Positions 25,434 to 33,425 of a stretch of DNA of 64,000 nt are shown here, one piece after another. Position numbers and translations under genes: made by a program. Position 1 is the first letter of the stretch. Every line of letters begins with the position of its first letter. The DNA comes from JANQGH01 sp039177555. Its GTDB lineage: Bacteria > Pseudomonadota > Alphaproteobacteria > DSM-16000 > Inquilinaceae. The stretch is from the NCBI GenBank assembly GCA_039177555.1, contig JBCDFV010000003.1, positions 143,354 to 207,353 of the forward strand, read 5' to 3'. Below the pieces are notes generated by a model. The model was not told the origin of the DNA and made no database searches. It saw only the letters and a list, made by a program, of their open reading frames with translations.

Positions 25434-26519
25434 CTACTCCTGGTCCCATTGCCGCGCGATCGGCTGATCGGCCTCGCGCATCATGTCCATGTAAGCCTGC
25501 AGCGTTTCCGTGCCCGGCAGACCCTGTTCGTCCAGGCTTGACGCCCATTCCAGCGCCAGGTTGGGCATGCTCGCGGCCCAGGCTTCACGTTGCTCCGGCG
25601 ACAGTTCGTGCACCATGCCGCCGGACTCGACGTAAGCCTGCTGGCTGCCCGCGCCGAGGTTCGCCGTCATGCCCGCCAGATGGTCGCGATAGTCGATCGC
25701 CACCTCCTGCAAGACCTGCTGGACCTCTTCCGGCAGGCCCTCCCAAACGTCGCGGTTCACCGTGATCGCCTTGGAATTCATCGAACCGATATCGGCGTCG
25801 AGCATGTAAGGCGCGACCTCGACCAGCGAGAAGGTGACCGCCGCCTCCGGCCACAGCATGGTTGCGTCGATCACCCCCGTTTGCAGGTTGTTGTAGTATT
25901 CGACCAGCGGGCCCGAGACACCTGCCGCGCCGAGGTTTTCGATATAGCGCAGGTTGGTTCCCGCACCGCCGACGCGCAGGCCGTCCAAATCGGCGAGGCC
26001 CTCGATCGGATCGGTGGAAAACACCTGATAGGAATCCAGCACGACGCCGTTGGTCAGATAGACCTGGTTGGCGTCGAGATAGGCTTGCGCGACCTCGGGG
26101 AATTGCTCCGCCAACGCATCGATCACACGGGTGACAAGCTCAGGATCGGTGGTAACGAACGGTGTCACATAAGCGATCTGGACCAGCGGCAGCCGGTCGG
26201 GGTGGAACACGGTGGTCACCACACCGATATCGCCGAGACCAAGTTCAAGGCCCTCCAGCACGCCGCGCGGACGCACGATCTGGCCGCCCCAGGCCTGGTT
26301 CCAATCGATCGCGTAGTTGCCGGCCTCCGCCAGCCTGCGATCGACCTCCGGAATGAAATACGCGATGAACTCCTGCACCCATAGCGATCGCGGCGGATAG
26401 CCGTCGATCGCGGTCAGCGCGATGGTTTCCTGGCCGAAGGTCGCGGGCGATGCGCCCAGCACGCTTGCCGCCACCAACGCCGTCAGCCCGGTCGCTCCAT
26501 ATCGCGTCATTTTCTTCAT
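25434..26519 (-). CDS. dctP: TRAP transporter solute-binding protein (DctP family)
   Basis: A 361-residue periplasmic receptor. The signal peptide spans about residues 1-27 (MKKMTRYGATGLTALVAASV, ending near ATFGQ). The mature protein follows the TAXI/DctP-like lobed layout, with the DLDGLRVGGAGTNLRYIENLGA ligand-clamp region and ATMLWPEAAVTFSLVEVAPY near the Arg-bearing pocket. GGGAGGAAA precedes the ATG at 26519; a TTG at 26585 is rejected. Its neighbours, a ring-cleavage dioxygenase and a fumarylacetoacetase-family hydrolase, make an aromatic or ring-derived acid a reasonable ligand. Confidence 0.9.
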   Translation of the reverse strand: MKKMTRYGATGLTALVAASVLGASPATFGQETIALTAIDGYPPRSLWVQEFIAYFIPEVDRRLAEAGNYAIDWNQAWGGQIVRPRGVLEGLELGLGDIGVVTTVFHPDRLPLVQIAYVTPFVTTDPELVTRVIDALAEQFPEVAQAYLDANQVYLTNGVVLDSYQVFSTDPIEGLADLDGLRVGGAGTNLRYIENLGAAGVSGPLVEYYNNLQTGVIDATMLWPEAAVTFSLVEVAPYMLDADIGSMNSKAITVNRDVWEGLPEEVQQVLQEVAIDYRDHLAGMTANLGAGSQQAYVESGGMVHELSPEQREAWAASMPNLALEWASSLDEQGLPGTETLQAYMDMMREADQPIARQWDQE

Positions 26520-26544
26520 GGTTTCCTCCCTTATTGGGTCTGGT

Positions 26545-27411
26545 TCAGACCACCTCGTCGGCAATCGGGTTTCGCAACACCCCAATGCCTTCGATCTCGA
26601 TTTCGCAGACGTCCCCCGCCTTCATCCAAACCGGCGGCCTGCGCGCATGGCCGACGCCGGCGGGCGTGCCCATGGCGATGACATCGCCCGGTTCCAGCGT
26701 CATTACCTCGGTCAGATAGCAAAGCGTGTCGACGACCTTGAAAACCATGTCGGAGGTGTTGGCATCTTGCATGACCTGCCCGTTCAGGCGTGACTGAATG
26801 CGCAAGCCCGTCGCGCCCGGCGGCAGTTCGTCGGTGGAGACGAGTTCCGGCCCGAATCCGCCCGTTGCATCGAAGTTCTTGCCCATCGTCCATTGATGGG
26901 TCTTGCGCTGACAGTCCCGCACGGACCCGTCATTGAAGACCGCGTAGCCGGCGACGCAGTTCAACGCCTCGCCTGGGGTTAAATGCCGGGCCGTGGTGCC
27001 AATTATCACCGCCAGTTCCGCCTCGTAATCCAGCCGCTCGGAACATCTCGGCCGGATCATCGGTTTGCCATGTGCCAAAAGCGACGTCCGGCCGCGCATG
27101 AACAGTACCGGATAGTCAGGCTTCTCAAAGCCCCCTTCGTCCGCATGGTCAACGTAGTTGAGGCCGAGGCACAAGACCTTTCCAGGGTTGACCACCGGGG
27201 TCAGGAGATCAAGCGCGCCCATGGGCGTTCGCGATGCAGCCGACGCCGACGCTGCGTTCCACGCCGCCGCAAGCCGCGCGCTGCCTTCACCGATCAGGTC
27301 GTCCAATCGATTGGGCCATCCGGGCCCGAGATCGGCCAGCCTCACGACACCGTCCGTTAGACGGACCCCAAGGGCAGGGTCGCCGTCATGAATGTAGGAG
27401 ACAAAACGCAT
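26545..27411 (-). CDS. Fumarylacetoacetate hydrolase-family protein
   Basis: A 288-residue FAH-fold enzyme. The divalent-metal ligands are Glu130 and Glu132 (YEAELAVIIG) and Asp161 (FNDGSVRDCQ), and NYVDHADE around residue 85 carries the catalytic His region. Members hydrolyse or isomerise acylpyruvates, fumarylpyruvate, or carboxymethyl-hydroxymuconate from ring cleavage. The start at 27411 has only a weak ribosome site (GAGA). It is the first gene of the leftward operon leading into dctP, dctQ, dctM and the dioxygenase; the AT-rich gap in front must hold the operon promoter, but I could not fix a -35/-10 pair. Confidence 0.88.
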   Translation of the reverse strand: MRFVSYIHDGDPALGVRLTDGVVRLADLGPGWPNRLDDLIGEGSARLAAAWNAASASAASRTPMGALDLLTPVVNPGKVLCLGLNYVDHADEGGFEKPDYPVLFMRGRTSLLAHGKPMIRPRCSERLDYEAELAVIIGTTARHLTPGEALNCVAGYAVFNDGSVRDCQRKTHQWTMGKNFDATGGFGPELVSTDELPPGATGLRIQSRLNGQVMQDANTSDMVFKVVDTLCYLTEVMTLEPGDVIAMGTPAGVGHARRPPVWMKAGDVCEIEIEGIGVLRNPIADEVV

Positions 27412-27588
27412 GCTTATATCTCGATCAATCTCTAAATGTGGCAATAAAATCGATAATGTAAGAAAATGTTAGTCTGATACGCGGAAGAAGGCTGAAAGCG
27501 TCCGACCAGAGCCCCACTTGGGAGTCGACACGCGGATGTGGCAAACATGCGCCGTTGAATGCCAAAGAATGATCGATATAACGAGAAG

Positions 27589-28223
27589 ATGTCGGAAACA
27601 TCGATTTTCTGGAGGGTCATTGGCTCCGGTTCTAATCAAGGACGGCGGCTGATCCGCCTGGGCGACGGCGGCAGTTCTCTGATCAAGCAGATCGGCGACG
27701 AACTGAGCAATGCCCTGCCCCGGTTCCCCACGTCGCTGCCCTGCCGCCGACACCCGAGTTAAGCCAATGGTTGCGAGAAGAAGCCACAGCGCAATCAAGC
27801 GTCTTGACGGATCGGGATCGGCAAATCATCGATGGCCTGACCGGCGGCGAAAGCCTGATCGATCGCGCGCTGGATACGGAGGTTAGAAAAGCCATGATCA
27901 ACCTGGCCGGCCAGTATCTGGTCCGCGAAAGGGCCCAAGACGGCCGACCCGTTGATCCGGTTGCCCGATTTCATATGGGCACCGGTGCGCGGCTTGAACG
28001 AATCAATTGGCTGGCCGATACCAGCGCCAAGGGTCTCGCCAAATCGCACGGTCCGATGGTGAACTATCGTTACTTGGCCGACGAAATCGAGGTCAATCGC
28101 GAGGCTTTTGCCAAGCACGGCGCCGTCGCAGTCTCGTCGACGGTGCGCCGATTGTTGAGACCTCAACGCTCGGCCGAGCGATCCATCACGTCGCCAGTAC
28201 CAGCGGAGACCGCGGGGCCGTGA
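27589..28223 (+). pseudogene. Malonyl-CoA decarboxylase remnant, 5'-truncated and frameshifted
   Basis: The protein from 27771 to 28223 clearly matches the C-terminal end of malonyl-CoA decarboxylase: DPVARFHMGTGARLERINWL, then ADTSAKGLAKSHGPMVNY and an EVNREAFAKHG tail. Upstream, in another frame, 27589-27740 encodes SETSIFW and SSLIKQIGDELSNALPRF, which match the segment just N-terminal in the same enzyme; a frameshift lies around 27735-27770. The normal protein is about 400-450 residues, and only about 200 remain; the N-terminal half is not visible before 27589, where the divergent FAH-family gene lies. The stop overlaps the matB start (GTGA), so the ancestral operon coupling is preserved. 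The function is almost certainly lost. Confidence 0.78.
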
Positions 28224-29740
28224 CCGAGAACCATCTTTTCGCGCAGTTCCAAACCGCAATCGACCGGCCGGACGCCGTCTTCGTCGAGACCGAGAAGGGC
28301 GCGCGCATCACCTATGGCGACATGCTGGCTGAATCCGCCCGCATCGCCTGGGCTCTTAAGGCCATGGGGCTAATGCCGGGCGACCGCGTCGCGGTCCAGG
28401 TGGAAAAGTCGGTCGCGGCGTTGATGCTGTACCTGGGCGCCGTGCGCGCCGGTGCCGTCTTTCTGCCGCTAAACACCGGCTACACCGCGTCTGAGGTCCG
28501 CTATTTCCTGGAAAACGCGGAACCGACGCTGTTCGTCTGCGACCCCGCCAAGCAGCCTGAGTTGGCCGAAGTGGCATCGGAAGTGGGCGTGCCGCACCTG
28601 GAAACCCTGGACGCAGAAGGCGACGGATCATTCGCGGAGCGCTGGTCGCAAGAGCCCGCTGAGTTCGATGACGTGCCGCGCGGGCCTGAGGATCTGGCCG
28701 CCATCCTCTACACCTCGGGCACGACCGGCCTGTCGAAGGGCGCCATGCTGTCCCACGACAACCTGGCGTCGAACGCCCATACCCTGCGTCGGGCCTGGCG
28801 GTTCACGGCGGACGACGTCCTGATCCATGCCTTGCCGATCTTTCACACCCACGGCCTGTTCGTCGCCACGAACATCACCCTGGTCGCCGGCGGTTCGATG
28901 ATCTTTCTGCCGAAGTTCGACCCGGACCGTGTGCTGTCGGTGATGCCCCGGGCGACCGCCATGATGGGCGTGCCGACCTTCTACACCAGGTTGTTGGCCC
29001 ATCCCGGCCTGACGCGCGAGGCGGCCGGCGGCATGCGTCTGTTCGTGTCCGGCTCCGCGCCGCTTCTGGCCGAAACCCATGCCCAGTTCCGGGACCGCAC
29101 CGGCCACGCGATCCTGGAACGCTACGGCATGACCGAGACCAACATGAACACGTCCAACCCCTATGACGGCGACCGGCGCGCCGGCACCGTCGGCTTTCCG
29201 TTGGACGACGTTGCGCTGCGCATCGTCGACCCCGAAAGCGGACAGCGCCTCGACACCGGCGAGGTCGGCGTCATCGAGGTCAAAGGTCCCAACGTCTTTC
29301 AAGGTTACTGGCGCATGCCGGAGAAAACGGCGGACGAATTCCGGCCCGACGGGTACTTCATCACCGGTGATCTGGGGGTCATCGACACGGATGGCTATGT
29401 CTCGATCGTCGGTCGGGCAAAGGATCTCATCATCTCCGGCGGCTTCAATGTCTACCCCAAGGAAATCGAGAGCGAGATCAACAAGGTCGCCGGCGTGGCG
29501 GAGTCGGCCGTGATCGGCGTACCGCATCCCGACTTCGGTGAAGGCGTCACGGCGGTGATTGTCCGCGCGCCCGATCATACGGTTTCCGATACGGCAATCC
29601 TGGCCCAACTCGATGGCAAGCTGGCCCGCTTCAAACAGCCCAAGAAGGTCCTGTTCGTCGATGAGCTGCCGATCAACGCGATGGGAAAGGTGCAGAAAAA
29701 CGTGCTTCGAGACCGCTTTAGGGACACCTATGCACAATAG
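28220..29740 (+). CDS. matB: Malonyl-CoA synthetase (malonate-CoA ligase)
   Basis: A 506-residue acyl-adenylating enzyme that activates malonate to malonyl-CoA with ATP. It has the P-loop-like YTSGTTGLSKGAMLSHDNL region, the GYWRMPEKTADEF core, and the MatB-diagnostic ERYGMTETNMNTSNPYDG with RRAGTVG. The Lys for the first half-reaction is in NAMGKVQKN near the C-terminus. The GTG at 28220 overlaps the stop of the decayed decarboxylase gene. With the decarboxylase lost, malonyl-CoA made here could feed fatty acid or polyketide synthesis, or be decarboxylated by another enzyme. A GntR gene follows. Confidence 0.92.
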   Translation: MTENHLFAQFQTAIDRPDAVFVETEKGARITYGDMLAESARIAWALKAMGLMPGDRVAVQVEKSVAALMLYLGAVRAGAVFLPLNTGYTASEVRYFLENAEPTLFVCDPAKQPELAEVASEVGVPHLETLDAEGDGSFAERWSQEPAEFDDVPRGPEDLAAILYTSGTTGLSKGAMLSHDNLASNAHTLRRAWRFTADDVLIHALPIFHTHGLFVATNITLVAGGSMIFLPKFDPDRVLSVMPRATAMMGVPTFYTRLLAHPGLTREAAGGMRLFVSGSAPLLAETHAQFRDRTGHAILERYGMTETNMNTSNPYDGDRRAGTVGFPLDDVALRIVDPESGQRLDTGEVGVIEVKGPNVFQGYWRMPEKTADEFRPDGYFITGDLGVIDTDGYVSIVGRAKDLIISGGFNVYPKEIESEINKVAGVAESAVIGVPHPDFGEGVTAVIVRAPDHTVSDTAILAQLDGKLARFKQPKKVLFVDELPINAMGKVQKNVLRDRFRDTYAQ

Positions 29741-29758
29741 TTCATTGAATAGGGCAAG

Positions 29759-29777
29759 GCGCATCGGTTTAATGCGC
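29759..29777 (+). terminator. Small inverted repeat after matB
   Basis: GCGCAT at 29759-29764 and ATGCGC at 29772-29777 form a perfect six-base stem with a seven-base loop, 19 bases after the matB stop and about 70 before the GntR gene. There is no T-run. It could be a weak 3'-end hairpin or an operator for the following regulator. Confidence 0.35.
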
Positions 29778-29843
29778 GCAACTTCGAATAGGTGGGCGCC
29801 GGACTCTTGACTGACTTCTTTCAAGTAACTGGACGGTGACATA

Positions 29844-30512
29844 ATGGAAGCCGCGTCGACTGCCGAGTCCTTGACCAGTAGAGCCTATGCCCAGCTGCGC
29901 GCGGCCATTATTGCCGGCGATTTGGCGCCGGGGCGGAAGCTGAAGATCGACGAGTTGCGGCAGCTTTACGGCTATGGCGGCAGCCCGATCCGCGAGGCGC
30001 TGAGCCTATTGACGTCGGACGGCCTGGTTTCGCGGTTCGAACAGCGTGGCTTCAATGTCGCCGAAGTCAGCCGTCGAGAGTTCAGCGAACTGTTGAAGAC
30101 CCGCTGTTGGCTTGAGGAGCGGGCGCTGCGCGAATCCATCGCCAATGGCGGCAAGGAATGGGAAGAACGCGTCATCCTGGCCCAGCACTGGTTGTCGCGC
30201 GAACCACGTACGCGGAACGACGGCGGCAGTTTCCTTGCCAACGAGGCCTGGGAAGTCCGGCATAAGGAGTTTCACACGGCCCTGATCTCGGCCTGCGGTT
30301 CGTCGATCCTGCTGCGCATTTGCGACCAGCTTTACGATCAGAACATCCGTTATCGCATGCTGTCGGGTCCAGCGGCCTATCCCAGCCGAAATGTCGCCGA
30401 CGAACACGCCGCCATCATGCAGGCGGCCCTCGATCGCGACCCGGAACTCGCGGTTGCCAAGCTGGTCGAGCATTACAACAAGACCGGTGCGTTTTTGGCT
30501 GAGCGGCTCTGA
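29844..30512 (+). CDS. GntR-family regulator, FCD subfamily
   Basis: A 222-residue transcription factor. The winged helix lies at about residues 8-75 (AYAQLRAAIIAGDLAPG, then SPIREALSLLTSDGLV), and the FCD helical domain follows with WLEERALRESIANGG and the metal-site His residues in RHKEFHTALI and ADEHAAIM. It follows matB in the same orientation, as in malonate operons where a MatR-type GntR protein controls the matAB genes. The N-terminal part is shorter than in the other GntR regulators in this window. The start is ATG at 29844. Confidence 0.86.
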   Translation: MEAASTAESLTSRAYAQLRAAIIAGDLAPGRKLKIDELRQLYGYGGSPIREALSLLTSDGLVSRFEQRGFNVAEVSRREFSELLKTRCWLEERALRESIANGGKEWEERVILAQHWLSREPRTRNDGGSFLANEAWEVRHKEFHTALISACGSSILLRICDQLYDQNIRYRMLSGPAAYPSRNVADEHAAIMQAALDRDPELAVAKLVEHYNKTGAFLAERL

Positions 30513-30558
30513 CGGATTAAGGGTCGCGGCGGACGCACCCAGCGGCCATGATGGCGCG

Positions 30559-32391
30559 ATGGCGCCATCTCTTCCCGACATCGATCAAACCCTCGCCACC
30601 ACCTTTGGCTTTACCGACTTTCGACCCGGCCAGCGCACCATCGTCGAGGCGCTGATCGGCGGCGAGAGCGTGCTCGCCGTGATGCCGACGGGGTCTGGCA
30701 AGAGCCTATGTTACCAGTTGCCGGCCGTCATTTCGTCCGGCACGACGCTGGTTATCTCGCCCCTGCTCGCCCTGATGCGCGACCAGGTCGCCGCCCTGCG
30801 CAGGGCCGGCATCGAAGCGGGCTCGCTGTCATCGGCAACGCCACCGCAAGAGGCACGGTCGGCGCTGGATGGCCTTGCGGACGGCAGTTTGAAGCTGCTC
30901 TACATGGCACCGGAACGGTTGGCGGCAAACGGTACGATCGGTCTCTTGAAAGGCAAGATCGCGCGCATCGCGGTGGACGAGGCGCATTGCGTTTCCCAAT
31001 GGGGGCATGACTTTCGACCCGAATACCTGAAGATCCGCGAGGCCGCCGATGCGATCGGCGACGACCTGCCCATCGCCGCCTTCACCGCCACCGCCGATCC
31101 GGGCACCCGCGACGAAATCGCCCGGGCCATGTTCCGGCGCGCGCCGAAGATCATCGTCCACGGCTTCGACCGGCCGAACCTGTCGATCGCCATGGAGCCG
31201 AAATCCGACTCGCGCCGACAGATCATCGCGTTCATCCGTCAACGTCCGGGCGCCAGCGGCATCGCCTATGTCTCGACCAGGCGCAAGGCCGACCAGCTCG
31301 CCGACGGCCTGGTGAAAGCCAACATCCCGGCGATTTCCTATCACGCCGGCCTGGACGGGACGGAGCGCACGGCGCGTCAGGACCGGTTCCAGCGCGAGGA
31401 CGGTCTGGTCATCGTCGCCACCGTCGCGTTCGGCATGGGCATCGACAAGCCTGACGTGCGCTTCGTCGCCCATGCCGACATGCCCAAGACGATCGAGGCC
31501 TACTATCAGGAGATCGGTCGCGCCGGCCGCGACGGTCTGCCGGCCGACACGCTGACCCTATACGGGCTGGACGACATGCGGCTGCGGCGCCTGCAGATCG
31601 ACCAGTCCGAAGCCCCGGACGCGGTCAAGCGGGCCGAACATCAGCGGCTGTCAGCCCTGCTGGCACTCTTGGAATCGCCGACCTGCCGCTGGCGCATGCT
31701 GCGATCGTATTTCGGCGAAGCGTCGGAACCGTGTGGCCGCTGCGATGTCTGCCGTGACGGCATCGTCGAGGCGGACGCGACGACCGAGGGGCGCATGGCG
31801 TTGTCCGCCCTGTTGCGCACGGGCCAACGCTTCGGCACGGAACATCTGATAGACGTCCTGCTGGGCGAAGAGACGGACAAGGTCCAGCGGTTCGGCCATG
31901 CAGGCCTGCCGACCTTCGGCGTCGGCAAGGAACGAACGCGGCCCGTCTGGCGCGGTATCTTCCGACAGCTCTATGCCGCCGGCATGATCGCCACGGATCG
32001 GGACGGCCACGGCACCTGGCACATGACGCCAGAGGCGCGGCCGCTGTTGAAGGGCGAGGTTCCCTTTTCCGTTCGCGCCGACGTCTTTCAGGCGCGCGCC
32101 AAGCAAAAGGCGCCGCCGGCGACCAAAGCGGCCCTGTCGGACCTAGACGAGGCCAGCCAGACCCTGTTCGACGCCTTGCGCGCCAAGCGCCGTGAGGTGG
32201 CCGAGGCGGAGGAGGTGCCGGCCTATGTCGTCTTCCCGGACCGGACCCTGATCGACATCGCCACAAAGAAGCCGATCGACCGGGCGGCCTTCGCCGACGT
32301 GCATGGCGTCGGTCAGGCCAAGCTCGACCGGTACGCCGACATGTTCCTGCCGATCGTGGCCGCACATCTGGGCCAGCCTACCGCTCATTGA
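30559..32391 (+). CDS. recQ: ATP-dependent DNA helicase RecQ
   Basis: A 610-residue 3'-to-5' DNA helicase for repair and recombination restart. Motif I TGSGKS is at 44-49, the DEAH box is in AVDEAHCVSQWGHDFRPEY, motif VI is in YYQEIGRAGRDGLPAD, and the RecQ zinc domain has its four Cys (CRWRMLRSYFG, then CGRCDVC). The C-terminal HRDC domain is recognisable near residue 540-605, so all three domains are present. The start at 30559 was chosen because it begins PSLPDIDQTL just before the helicase core; upstream reading overlaps the GntR gene. It overlaps the convergent aldo-keto reductase by 14 bases. Confidence 0.95.
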   Translation: MAPSLPDIDQTLATTFGFTDFRPGQRTIVEALIGGESVLAVMPTGSGKSLCYQLPAVISSGTTLVISPLLALMRDQVAALRRAGIEAGSLSSATPPQEARSALDGLADGSLKLLYMAPERLAANGTIGLLKGKIARIAVDEAHCVSQWGHDFRPEYLKIREAADAIGDDLPIAAFTATADPGTRDEIARAMFRRAPKIIVHGFDRPNLSIAMEPKSDSRRQIIAFIRQRPGASGIAYVSTRRKADQLADGLVKANIPAISYHAGLDGTERTARQDRFQREDGLVIVATVAFGMGIDKPDVRFVAHADMPKTIEAYYQEIGRAGRDGLPADTLTLYGLDDMRLRRLQIDQSEAPDAVKRAEHQRLSALLALLESPTCRWRMLRSYFGEASEPCGRCDVCRDGIVEADATTEGRMALSALLRTGQRFGTEHLIDVLLGEETDKVQRFGHAGLPTFGVGKERTRPVWRGIFRQLYAAGMIATDRDGHGTWHMTPEARPLLKGEVPFSVRADVFQARAKQKAPPATKAALSDLDEASQTLFDALRAKRREVAEAEEVPAYVVFPDRTLIDIATKKPIDRAAFADVHGVGQAKLDRYADMFLPIVAAHLGQPTAH

Positions 32392-33415
32392 GGTTGTAGC
32401 GCATGATGCGCCCATGCGGCCCGTCGCGGTCCCGCTCCAACCCGTAACAGTCCCCCGGCGGCCCCTGGCGCAACGCCAGGACATCCTCGATCCGGTCGCG
32501 GTCCTCCCGATCGAGGGTCAGGTCGAAAATGGCTTGGTTGGCCGCCAGATGGCGGGTGGAGGTCGCGCCGACGATGGCGGCAGCCGCCCCCGGCCGATCG
32601 AGCAGCCAGCGCACGGCCACCTGACCGATCGAAACGCCGTGCCTTGCAGCGACTGCGTCGAGCGCCGACAGGAGCTGTTGAAACAGGTCCCAGCCGCCGA
32701 ACTCGTCGATGATCAGCTTGTACTTGGTCAACGAGCGGTTGGTGAAGGGCGTTTGCGGTTCCGCCGCGCCCAGCCAGCGCGGCGCAAAAAACCCGCCGGC
32801 CAGCGTGCCGTAGCACAAAAGCGCGATGCCATGATCCCGGCAATAGGCGACCATGCCATGCTCCGGCCGGTCGTCGATCAGGGAGTATTGAAGCTGATGC
32901 ACGGCAACAGGCACCCCGGCATCAAGCAGTTGGCCGAGATGGGCCATGTCGTAATTGGTGACGCCGATGCGATCGATCTTGCCGCGCTGGCGCAGGCCTT
33001 CGAGATGAAGCGCGATTTCGACATGGCGGGCGACGGCAAAGTCCCACCAGTGGAACTGGACCAGGTCCAACCGTTCGGCACGCAGCCGCTTCAGCGACCG
33101 ATCGATGATCCGCTCGACATACGCCCCGTCGCACGTGTCCAGCGCGCCGAGGTCGGGAACGAACTTGGTGTGGATCTGGATCTTGGGCGCCAAGTCCGGG
33201 TAGGCCGCCCGGAAATCGCCGATCAGTTCCTCGACCCCGGTATAGTGATCGGCGCAGTCGAAGGTGGTAATGCCGGCCTCGACGAAACGGGCCATGTCGT
33301 CGATCGCTTGGGTCCGATCGACGTCGCCATGGCCGCCGGCGAGGTGCCAGCCCCCCTTGATCAGTCGTGAAATGCTGTAGTCGGGCCACAGGTCTGTGCG
33401 CTGAATCGCGATCAT
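32378..33415 (-). CDS. Aldo/keto reductase
   Basis: A 345-residue AKR-fold oxidoreductase. Catalytic residues sit in FDCADHYTGVEE (Asp and Tyr), IHTKFVPD (Lys) and VQFHWWDF (His). The cofactor segment DRPGAAAAIVGATS near residue 280 matches NADPH-binding AKRs. It is longer and more divergent than the YghZ-like enzyme at 20304. Physiological substrate unknown; members act on sugars, steroids or keto esters. It is followed by the acyl-CoA ligase-like gene, which lies just to the right on the same strand. Confidence 0.87.
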   Translation of the reverse strand: MIAIQRTDLWPDYSISRLIKGGWHLAGGHGDVDRTQAIDDMARFVEAGITTFDCADHYTGVEELIGDFRAAYPDLAPKIQIHTKFVPDLGALDTCDGAYVERIIDRSLKRLRAERLDLVQFHWWDFAVARHVEIALHLEGLRQRGKIDRIGVTNYDMAHLGQLLDAGVPVAVHQLQYSLIDDRPEHGMVAYCRDHGIALLCYGTLAGGFFAPRWLGAAEPQTPFTNRSLTKYKLIIDEFGGWDLFQQLLSALDAVAARHGVSIGQVAVRWLLDRPGAAAAIVGATSTRHLAANQAIFDLTLDREDRDRIEDVLALRQGPPGDCYGLERDRDGPHGRIMRYNLNER

Positions 33416-33425
33416 GAGCCAGTCT

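Noticed and set aside
27412..27588. Short open frames on both strands in the AT-rich gap before the malonyl-CoA decarboxylase remnant
   Set aside because: Reading frames are short, lack ribosome sites and show no family features. The region is more likely promoter DNA and eroded sequence.
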